A stretch of DNA of 5,814 bases from Cyanobacteriota bacterium (GTDB lineage: Bacteria; Cyanobacteriota; Cyanobacteriia; Leptolyngbyales; Leptolyngbyaceae): assembly GCA_027482985.1 (NCBI GenBank), contig JAIXVO010000288.1, positions 1-5,814 of the forward strand, read 5' to 3'. A model generated the notes under the pieces. The model worked only from the letters and a program-made list of their open reading frames with translations, did no database searches and was not told the origin of the DNA. The number at the start of each line of letters is the position of its first letter. Within the stretch, counting starts at the first letter, position 1. A program made the position numbers and the translations under genes. Of the stretch, positions 1 to 5,814 are shown piece after piece.

Positions 1-1004
1 ATGTTGTGGTGCCGGAACCGATTCAGAATTTGGGTGTCCTCGCCGCCAGCGATCGCTTTGAAGGGTACGCCGCCGAACGGACGGAAATCCTCAAGTTCAT
101 CACCGACAACGATATTACGAATGTGGTGTTTGTTGCAGCAGATATTCACGGCACCGTGACTAACAACCTCACCTACCAGACCCAACCCGGTGGCCCTCAA
201 ATTGCCACCAGTGCCTTTGAAATCACCACAGGTTCTGTCGCCTTTGATGCGCCCTTTGGCCCCACGGTCGCCGAACTGGGCGTTGCCGCTGGGGTGATCA
301 CCCCACAACAAAAAGCGATTTACGATGTCCTGCCCCCCGCCGGGAAAGATGCCTTCATCAAACAGGTGATCAACTCCGGCTTGCAACCCCTCGGTTATGA
401 CCCCGTTGGCCTGGATGCGAATTTGGCGATCGCTGCTGGCAAAATCGATGCTCGCCTGCTGCAAGGTGATTACGTCGCCACCCACACCTACGGCTGGACG
501 CAGTTTGAAGTGGACAAAGACACTCAAAAACTGACCGTCACCACCTACGGCATTCCGCCCTACACGGAAGCGGAATTGCTGGCGAATCCGGCGGCCATCA
601 CCAGTCGCACTCCGGCGATCGTCAGTCAGTTTGAGGTGACACCCACGCTGACCACCCTCGGCACCGCTGGCAATGATGTCCTGATGGGCACCGCTGGCAA
701 AAACAAACTGGTCGGGCTGGCTGGGGATGACTTCCTGCGGGGCGGCTTCGGCAACGATACGTTAGTGGGCGGCGCGGGTGCCGATACCTTCGTGGTGGCC
801 AGTGGGTCAGGCACCGATACCATTGCCGATTTCAATCTGGCAGAGGGCGATCGCATTGCCCTCTCTGGCGGTCTCACTTTCGGTCGTCTCACCCTGCTGC
901 AATCTGGGCTGGATACCCAAATCCGCTCTGGTGATGCAACCCTGGCAGTTCTCTCCGGTGTGCAATCCAGCACGCTCGCTGCCAGCAACTTTACCGTGAT
1001 CTAG
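1..1004 (+). CDS. PhoD-like alkaline phosphatase with C-terminal RTX repeats, 5' end outside window
   Basis: This is the C-terminal part of a secreted phosphodiesterase/alkaline phosphatase of the PhoD family, which releases phosphate from organic esters using metal ions. The frame is open from the window edge, so the GTG at 6 is not the true start. Counting from that GTG, the segment DRFEGYAAER (residues 16-25) and then VVFVAADIHG (40-49) match the PhoD core; D46 and H48 fit the DxH metal-binding motif near the end of the catalytic domain. YGWTQFEVD and LTVTTYGIPPY (162-186) resemble the last strands of the domain. Residues 219-263 are five RTX calcium-binding nonapeptides, followed by a region of the kind that usually ends such proteins (about 264-332). 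RTX tails normally mean export, often by type I secretion; that is family knowledge, and no signal is visible here. Phosphate regulation is likely but cannot be seen because the promoter is outside. Confidence 0.82.
   Translation, partial: VVVPEPIQNLGVLAASDRFEGYAAERTEILKFITDNDITNVVFVAADIHGTVTNNLTYQTQPGGPQIATSAFEITTGSVAFDAPFGPTVAELGVAAGVITPQQKAIYDVLPPAGKDAFIKQVINSGLQPLGYDPVGLDANLAIAAGKIDARLLQGDYVATHTYGWTQFEVDKDTQKLTVTTYGIPPYTEAELLANPAAITSRTPAIVSQFEVTPTLTTLGTAGNDVLMGTAGKNKLVGLAGDDFLRGGFGNDTLVGGAGADTFVVASGSGTDTIADFNLAEGDRIALSGGLTFGRLTLLQSGLDTQIRSGDATLAVLSGVQSSTLAASNFTVI
660..794 (+). repeat. Five tandem RTX nonapeptide repeats within the phosphatase
   Basis: Five consecutive nine-residue units fit GGxGxDxLx: GTAGNDVLM, GTAGKNKLV, GLAGDDFLR, GGFGNDTLV and GGAGADTFV. 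Such units form a calcium-binding parallel beta roll. The second unit has Asn where the others have the calcium-ligand Asp, so it is probably a weaker site. The DNA is only loosely repetitive, so this is a protein-level repeat. Confidence 0.85.
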
Positions 1005-1028
1005 CATTCCGCTGATTCACTCCATCCG

Positions 1029-1062
1029 TCGGGACATTGCCAGGCAGTGTCCCGATTTCTTT
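1029..1062 (+). terminator. Intrinsic terminator of the phosphatase gene
   Basis: The arms CGGGACATTGC and GCAGTGTCCCG pair over about 11 bp with one G-U wobble and a 3-nt loop, followed by TTTCTTT. It lies 25 bp after the stop codon of the phosphatase and before the Uma2 pair, so it separates the two transcription units. Confidence 0.75.
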
Positions 1063-1088
1063 GATCGCGGACAGCGCTATCCTATTAG
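1060..1088 (+). promoter_or_regulatory. Possible weak promoter of the Uma2 pair
   Basis: TTGATC (1061-1066) lies 16 bp before TATTAG (1083-1088); TATCCT at 1078 is an alternative -10. Neither is close to consensus. A promoter is expected here because a terminator precedes the gap and the Uma2 genes follow, but the exact boxes are a guess. Confidence 0.22.
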
Positions 1089-1130
1089 ACAACCGATCGC
1101 GCAGCGTTCCAGGCTAGAGGTCAACCCATC

Positions 1131-1706
1131 ATGACGATCGCCACCCGCAAAATGACACTGACAGAGTACTTGCAGTACGACGATGGCACCGACACCTGGT
1201 ATGAACTGGAGAATGGAGTCCTGCTAGCCATGCCGCCTGAAAGTGATTTGAATCAGCGGATTGCTTCATTCCTGTTTGCATACTTTCTACAACAAGGCAT
1301 CCCCTTCTACTGTCTCCGGATTGGTGCCGAAATTGTGGTGAGTGGATCGCAAGCCACAACGCGGGTGCCTGATCTAATGGTGCTCTCGGAGGAGTTAGCC
1401 ACGGCATTAACAGGAGCGCGGCGCTCGACCGTATTACTGGATATGCCACCACCGTTACTGGTCGTAGAAATCGTCAGTCCGGGGCAGGAAAAGCGCGACT
1501 ATCGGTACAAACGATCTGAGTATGCCGCCCGCCAAATCCCGGAATATTGGATTGTCGATCCACTGCAACAGCTAGTGACAGTATTGCAATGGGTGGAAGG
1601 ACTATATGAAGAACAAGTTTTTACAGGCGCACAGGCGATCGCGTCTCCCCATTTCAGCGATCTATCCCTGACGGTTGACCAATTGCTAGAGGTCAATCAA
1701 CCATGA
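1131..1706 (+). CDS. Uma2 family (DUF820) PD-(D/E)xK endonuclease-like protein, copy 1
   Basis: This is a full-length 191-residue Uma2/DUF820 protein, a family abundant in cyanobacteria with a restriction-endonuclease-like fold; its cellular role is not established. The catalytic pattern is visible: E25 in YELENGVLLAM, P80-D81 in RVPDLMVLSEE, E113 in LLVVEIVSPG and K127 in YRYKRSEYA, followed by IPEYWIVDP (136-144). All expected acidic and lysine residues are present, so it may be an active nuclease (inference). The start MTIATRKMTLTEYL matches the usual beginning of the family, and AGAGG at 1116-1120 sits 10 nt upstream as a ribosome site. Its TGA overlaps the ATG of copy 2 by 4 bp, implying translational coupling. 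It is about 83% identical to copy 2, with the differences concentrated in residues 39-66 and at the C-terminus. Confidence 0.88.
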   Translation: MTIATRKMTLTEYLQYDDGTDTWYELENGVLLAMPPESDLNQRIASFLFAYFLQQGIPFYCLRIGAEIVVSGSQATTRVPDLMVLSEELATALTGARRSTVLLDMPPPLLVVEIVSPGQEKRDYRYKRSEYAARQIPEYWIVDPLQQLVTVLQWVEGLYEEQVFTGAQAIASPHFSDLSLTVDQLLEVNQP

Positions 1707-2278
1707 CGATCTCCACCCGCAACATGACACTGACAGAATACTTGCAGTACGACGATGGCACCGACACCTTGTATGAACTGGAGAATGGAGTCCTGCTGGC
1801 GATGCCGCCTGAAAGTGAACTGAATCGGCGCATTGCCATGATTTTACTGGCCTATTTTCTGCAATTGGGTATGCCCCCCGCACGACTGAGCTTGAAAACA
1901 GAAATTGTGGTGAGTGGATCGCAAGCTACAACGCGGGTGCCTGATTTGATGGTGCTGTCGGAGGAGTTAGCAACGGTACTCACAGGAGCGCGGCGATCGA
2001 CGGTGTTGCTGGATATGCCGCCGCCGTTACTGGTGATAGAAATCGTCAGTCCAGGACAGGAAAAGCGCGACTATCGGTACAAGCGATCGGAATATGCCGC
2101 CCGCCAAATTCCGGAATATTGGATTGTCGATCCACTGCAACAGCAAGTAACGGTACTGGAGTGGGTGGAAGGATTGTACGAAGAACAAGTTTTTACAGGC
2201 GCACAGGCGATCGCGGCTCCCTACTTTGACAATCTATCCCTCACAGTGGCCCACCTCCTAGATCAACAGTCGGCATGA
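1703..2278 (+). CDS. Uma2 family (DUF820) PD-(D/E)xK endonuclease-like protein, copy 2
   Basis: This is the second member of the tandem pair, also 191 residues with no internal indel relative to copy 1. The catalytic set is intact (E25, P80-D81, E113, K127), so neither copy looks like a pseudogene. Its ATG lies within the stop overlap ATGA of copy 1, and the ribosome site AGAGG (1688-1692) inside the end of copy 1 is again 10 nt upstream, duplicated together with the gene. By eye, 159 of 191 residues are the same. Residues 67-171, which hold the nuclease motifs, differ at only 4 positions, but residues 39-66 differ at 14 of 28 and the last 20 residues at 11. The two products could form a heterodimer or bind different targets; this is inference. 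The gene ends at TGA 2276-2278, which overlaps another ATG in the same ATGA arrangement. Confidence 0.88.
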   Translation: MTISTRNMTLTEYLQYDDGTDTLYELENGVLLAMPPESELNRRIAMILLAYFLQLGMPPARLSLKTEIVVSGSQATTRVPDLMVLSEELATVLTGARRSTVLLDMPPPLLVIEIVSPGQEKRDYRYKRSEYAARQIPEYWIVDPLQQQVTVLEWVEGLYEEQVFTGAQAIAAPYFDNLSLTVAHLLDQQSA

Positions 2279-2354
2279 AAGATCCCTCGATTGGTAGGAG
2301 CCAGCCCTTTGGGGGAGTCCTGAACACCAACCGACTAGGTACAAAACCGCACTG

Positions 2355-2386
2355 GGCAGAACCGCATATGGTGACGCAATTCTGCC
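2355..2386. repeat. Short inverted repeat in the gap after the Uma2 pair
   Basis: GGCAGAA (2355-2361) and TTCTGCC (2380-2386) form a perfect 7-bp stem around an 18-nt loop that contains CATATG. No T-run follows on the + strand, so it is not a standard terminator, although it is the only hairpin seen that could end the Uma2 transcript. The rest of 2279-2407 shows nothing recognisable. Confidence 0.35.
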
Positions 2387-2410
2387 GAGAAACCAATCAG
2401 CCACATTTAA

Positions 2411-2445
2411 AAGCAAAAAGGAGAGAGCTTAATGCACCCTCTCCT
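2411..2445 (-). terminator. Intrinsic terminator of the pilin gene
   Basis: Read on the minus strand, AGGAGAG and CTCTCCT form a 7-bp stem with a 13-nt loop, followed by a TTTTT run and then GCTTTT. It begins 40 nt after the pilin stop codon. It also lies between the convergent Uma2 and pilin units. Confidence 0.72.
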
Positions 2446-2484
2446 GACAAAAGAAATCAATGACTTGGTCAAGCCGATTTTGAC

Positions 2485-3024
2485 TTAACCACCCACTTTT
2501 TCTCTTGTTCCACCACAATCTTGACCAGTGATACCAGCATTGTCCAACGCTGTTGCGTCTACACCCGGTTGCTTCATTTCACACATTAGGGCACTCGTTG
2601 TTGTTTCGTTAGACGTACCACCCGCTGAAGTCAAAGCGACACCCCCGATGTAACTTCTTAAAGGTGGCTTCAGAGTATTTCCCTGAACGTTCACGATGGC
2701 ATCAGTCCCAGCAGTTTTAGTCATTACATATTTGTAATTTTCCGTCTGGCTAGCAACAGGTTTAGCCAGATCTGTAAATTGATCGGTAAAGGCACTCTTT
2801 TCCAGGAAGTAAGCTTGTTGGGAGCGCATCAAGGCACCCACATATTGCTTGGCTTCCGATTGCTTGGCTTTGTTGGCTTGGTTCAAGAACGCGGGCAGAG
2901 CGATCGCGGCCAAAATCCCGATAATGATGATTACAACCAGCAGTTCAATCAGGGTGAAACCTTTGTCACCCTTTTTGCGTTGGATCATGTGGCTCAGGAA
3001 TTTAGCTTTAAATTCAGTCTTCAT
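2485..3024 (-). CDS. pilA: Type IV pilin, cyanobacterial PilA-like (G/H type)
   Basis: This is a 179-residue prepilin. The leader of 22 residues is basic (KKGDKG) and is cut by prepilin peptidase before F23, giving the mature start FTLIELLVVIIIIG with the conserved Glu at +5 (E27). The hydrophobic helix (about 23-47) anchors the subunit in the inner membrane and forms the pilus core; NQANKAKQSEAKQYV continues the helix. Residues 60-179 form the globular head, with C148 and C170 placed to form a C-terminal disulfide loop (inference). The start at 3024 is preferred because MKTEFKAKFL is a common beginning of cyanobacterial pilins and AAGGAG lies 10 nt upstream; M13 would give a shorter leader. 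The gene is alone in its transcription unit, with a terminator behind it. A major pilin for twitching and DNA uptake, or a minor pilin-like secretion protein, cannot be told apart from the sequence. Confidence 0.9.
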   Translation of the reverse strand: MKTEFKAKFLSHMIQRKKGDKGFTLIELLVVIIIIGILAAIALPAFLNQANKAKQSEAKQYVGALMRSQQAYFLEKSAFTDQFTDLAKPVASQTENYKYVMTKTAGTDAIVNVQGNTLKPPLRSYIGGVALTSAGGTSNETTTSALMCEMKQPGVDATALDNAGITGQDCGGTREKVGG

Positions 3025-3034
3025 TGCGAGGTTT

Positions 3035-3040
3035 CTCCTT
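3035..3040 (-). promoter_or_regulatory. Shine-Dalgarno site of the pilin gene
   Basis: On the minus strand AAGGAG precedes the ATG at 3024 by 10 nt. It is the strongest ribosome site in the window, fits a highly expressed pilin, and supports the upstream ATG over M13. Confidence 0.7.
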
Positions 3041-3152
3041 CAATTAGGGCGCGGGGTCGAGTGGATTCAAACTCCTGAACGTAAGTTACCCACGAACGAA
3101 TCCCTTCATAACAACATTTCGCAAAAAATTTTGGATGCCCCAAATTTAAGTA

Positions 3153-3193
3153 TTTCAACGCATTAATAAAGCCCCCAGTTTTTGGCTGAGGGC
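3153..3193 (-). terminator. Terminator-like hairpin upstream of the pilin gene
   Basis: On the minus strand, GCCCTCAG and CTGGGGGC (3193-3171) pair over 8 bp with one G-U wobble around a 7-nt loop, followed by TTTATTAAT. This has intrinsic-terminator form, but no minus-strand gene is seen on its upstream side. It may be a leader attenuator, the end of a small RNA, or the remnant terminator of a lost gene. Just after it, TTGAAA (3158-3153) is a possible -35 for pilA, but no convincing -10 follows at normal spacing. Confidence 0.5.
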
Positions 3194-3273
3194 AACAATC
3201 AGGGTGCATCTACCATTCCCTTCTTCCTCCAGATAGCGAGGTCATCCGGAGAACGAAGGATAAAGTTGTGGTG

Positions 3274-3322
3274 AAGGGAAAGGGAGGGAGGTGAGGGAGG
3301 TGAGGGAGGTCAGGTGGGGTGG
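3274..3322 (+). repeat. G-rich tandem repeat with quadruplex motif
   Basis: Three perfect copies of the 9-mer GAGGGAGGT run from 3284 to 3310, preceded by AAGGGAAAGGGA and followed by CAGGTGGGGTGG. Triple-G runs at 3276, 3282, 3286, 3295 and 3304 are separated by 3, 1, 6 and 6 nt, which satisfies the usual G3+N1-7 quadruplex pattern on the + strand. Confidence 0.8.
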
Positions 3323-3538
3323 TTTCTAGAGGCTGTCGCTGGTACGTTTCTCCAGGAATGAAATGCTAAAGGTGCGTAGAACGTTGCCGTTGGCCCCCCT
3401 CCCCAGGCATGGTCCGCCCCGCTCCTTCCCAACGACGCATCCCTCTCCCTCCCGCCTCCCGCCTTCTCCCTTCCTGCCTCCTGCCTCCTGCCTCCTAACT
3501 CCTCCCCCTCCCTCCCTCTCTTTCCCTCCCTTTCCCTT
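3274..3538. repeat. 16-bp perfect inverted repeat linking G-rich and C-rich tracts
   Basis: AAGGGAAAGGGAGGGA (3274-3289) is the exact reverse complement of TCCCTCCCTTTCCCTT (3523-3538). The arms are 233 nt apart. They may reflect two insertions of the same low-complexity family in opposite orientation. Confidence 0.7.
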
Positions 3539-3559
3539 TCTCCCCCTCCCTTCCTCCCC
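3440..3559. repeat. Pyrimidine tract with CTGCCTC tandem repeats
   Basis: Bases 3440-3559 are almost all C and T on the + strand, with 3499-3559 an uninterrupted run of 61 pyrimidines. Three exact copies of CTGCCTC (3474-3494) are followed by a decayed CTAACTC. C-runs at 3504, 3510, 3514, 3524, 3528 and 3534 give a quadruplex pattern on the minus strand. CTTTCCCTCCCTTTC (3520-3534) is a perfect mirror repeat, the kind of sequence that can form triplex DNA. It belongs to the CTGCC-rich low-complexity class commonly seen between cyanobacterial genes. Confidence 0.82.
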
Positions 3560-3566
3560 GTATAAT
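3538..3566 (+). promoter_or_regulatory. lysS promoter with consensus -10 box
   Basis: TATAAT at 3561-3566 is a perfect sigma-70-type -10 box placed directly after the pyrimidine tract. At 17-bp spacing the -35 position is TTCTCC (3538-3543), far from TTGACA, so an activator or the tract itself may compensate. Predicted transcription starts near 3573, leaving a leader of about 78 nt before the lysS ATG at 3651. Confidence 0.6.
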
Positions 3567-3580
3567 GAGGCTTTGCAGTC

Positions 3581-3588
3581 GCGATCGC
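3581..3588. repeat. HIP1 octamer GCGATCGC in lysS leader
   Basis: This is one of at least nine HIP1 palindromes in the window; the others start at 49, 426, 847, 1635, 2207, 2900, 3852 and 5295. Most lie inside genes. This one is in the predicted 5' leader of lysS. Confidence 0.8.
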
Positions 3589-3650
3589 AGCTGGTTTGGA
3601 ACTGCCCGCCTGCTTTCGCCTATCCTCTTGCTGTTAGTGACCTAAATTTT

Positions 3651-5243
<1,593 letters not shown>

Positions 5244-5279
5244 GGAATAGGCTTGACAGGGTAAACAAACCCCCTCGCT

Positions 5280-5814
5280 TCACGCCGTTTTCCCGCGATC
5301 GCCCGCCTCCGTTCCCGCCATCAACCAGCGTTGGCTGGGCAAAAATAGGATGCTGGGATAGGCGAGGGTTTGAATCGTCTGTTTCACGTCTTCGTCAGGT
5401 TTGTTGCCAGAGGTGAGGATGTATTTGATGATGCGGAATGAGGGGGTATTCACCTGGAAATAGCCACCATGGACATCCAGATGGTTGAGTTTGAGCAGGC
5501 AAAACAGGGTATTGAGCAGATCGATGGGTAATGCGGTGAGTTGCGTCAGACGCAGGGAGACGCTATTGGTGCCGCCTTTGCCGTTGTCGGTGCGCATTTG
5601 GGAGCAATCCAAATAATTGAACTTGCGGAACAGATCGTAGGACGATCGCGGCTGGACGGCAGATTCGGAATGCACCATGACCCGAATGAAGGGTCTGGGT
5701 TCGCCTCTGCCGGGGAGGGGGCGCAGGTACGCGTTGCCCAACCGCATCCCGGACATTTGAATGCTGGGTTCTGTGAACCAGTTGCCCACCGTGGAGAGGT
5801 AGCGCAGGACGGTA
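5280..5814 (-). CDS. Hypothetical protein, C-terminal part, 5' end outside window
   Basis: I do not recognise this protein. The minus-strand frame is open from the window edge to a TGA at 5280-5282, giving 177 visible residues. It reads as TVLRYLSTVGNWFTEP at the edge, so the GTG at 5789 is probably internal rather than the start. Visible features are a basic and aromatic stretch (SSYDLFRKFNYLDCSQMR), a glycine-rich turn (DNGKGGTNS), a leucine-rich part that could pack as helices (LTQLTALPIDLLNTLFCLLK), and an ending rich in Pro, Ser and Gly. No transmembrane segment or known catalytic motif is evident. Mixed hydrophobic and polar composition, ordinary codon use and the long frame support a real gene. 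It converges on lysS, with only 66 bp between the stop codons. The tail GTEAGDRGKTA overlaps a HIP1 site and may be poorly conserved. Confidence 0.62.
   Translation of the reverse strand, partial: TVLRYLSTVGNWFTEPSIQMSGMRLGNAYLRPLPGRGEPRPFIRVMVHSESAVQPRSSYDLFRKFNYLDCSQMRTDNGKGGTNSVSLRLTQLTALPIDLLNTLFCLLKLNHLDVHGGYFQVNTPSFRIIKYILTSGNKPDEDVKQTIQTLAYPSILFLPSQRWLMAGTEAGDRGKTA

Larger units (their letters stand above)
1113..2278 (+). repeat. Tandem duplication of a 572-bp unit carrying the Uma2 gene
   Basis: The two copies align at a constant offset of 572 bp. Homology begins before the start codons with the 12-mer GCTAGAGGTCAA at 1113-1124 and 1685-1696, so the ribosome site was duplicated too. 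A reduced trace, CTAGA at 2258 and ATGA at 2275, appears at the same register after copy 2. No third gene copy follows. Confidence 0.85.
3025..3650. other. 626-bp intergenic region between divergent pilA and lysS
   Basis: No credible gene is present. From left to right it holds the pilA leader and ribosome site, the minus-strand terminator-like hairpin near 3170-3193, an undistinguished stretch (about 3210-3270), a G-rich tandem repeat (3274-3322), a further featureless stretch (3323-3439), a pyrimidine tract (3440-3559), the lysS -10 box (3561) and a leader of roughly 78 nt containing a HIP1 octamer. Open frames across it encode proline- and serine-rich low-complexity peptides or cover obvious hairpins, so I do not call them. 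Confidence 0.75.

Noticed and set aside
626..1007. Minus-strand and alternative + frames over the RTX region
   Set aside because: They are shadows of the repetitive GC-rich RTX coding sequence; the peptides are Ser/Pro-rich with no homology that I can recognise.
2279..2407. Possible insertion-sequence or MITE remnant after the Uma2 genes
   Set aside because: Only one 7-bp inverted repeat is present, with no terminal repeats, target duplication or transposase fragment.
2275..2463. 62-codon + strand frame starting in the ATGA at the end of Uma2 copy 2
   Set aside because: It runs through the stem and A-run of the opposite-strand pilin terminator, has no recognisable domain, and ends in polar low-information sequence. 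Probably non-coding.
3021..3209. 62-codon minus-strand frame upstream of pilA
   Set aside because: It covers part of the terminator-like hairpin and the pilA ribosome site, overlaps the pilA start in another frame, and has no recognisable motif.
3284..3494. Possible CRISPR array
   Set aside because: The 9-bp and 7-bp units are directly adjacent with no unique spacers; this is simple tandem low-complexity DNA.
3363..3650. N-terminal proline-rich domain of LysS
   Set aside because: It translates a pyrimidine tract, and most of it precedes the -10 box; family members start at the equivalent of 3651.

Overview
The window is cyanobacterial chromosomal DNA. The octamer GCGATCGC (HIP1), over-represented in many cyanobacterial genomes, occurs at least nine times in 5.8 kb, where about 0.1 would be expected by chance. 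The gene set agrees: a secreted PhoD-type phosphatase with RTX repeats, Uma2-family nucleases, a cyanobacterial-type pilin beginning MKTEFKAKFL, and low-complexity CTGCC/GGCAG intergenic repeats. A filamentous or Leptolyngbya-like lineage is plausible, but that is inference.

Layout. (1) Bases 1-1004 (+) hold the 3' part of a PhoD-like alkaline phosphatase ending in five RTX nonapeptides, closed by a strong terminator hairpin. (2) Bases 1131-2278 (+) hold two Uma2/DUF820 genes made by tandem duplication, offset exactly 572 bp and overlapping as ATGA. They match closely except for one sharply divergent internal patch and divergent C-terminal tails. (3) Bases 2485-3024 (-) encode a type IV pilin, with a good Shine-Dalgarno upstream and an intrinsic terminator downstream. 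(4) Bases 3025-3650 hold no convincing gene. They contain a terminator-like hairpin on the pilin strand, a G-rich tandem repeat, a long pyrimidine tract that is partly its inverted repeat, and a perfect TATAAT box. (5) Bases 3651-5213 (+) encode lysyl-tRNA synthetase. The reading frame stays open 96 codons further upstream, but that extension is low-complexity DNA lying mostly before the promoter. (6) Bases 5280-5814 (-) are the 3' end of an unrecognised gene converging on lysS across a 66-bp gap filled largely by a 14-bp tandem repeat.

The genes do not form one pathway. The two Uma2 genes are translationally coupled and form the only operon seen; the others are separate transcription units. 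No clear new multi-gene system is visible. The points most worth a second look are the mosaic Uma2 pair, the repeat and quadruplex-prone DNA around lysS, and the orphan terminator upstream of the pilin gene.
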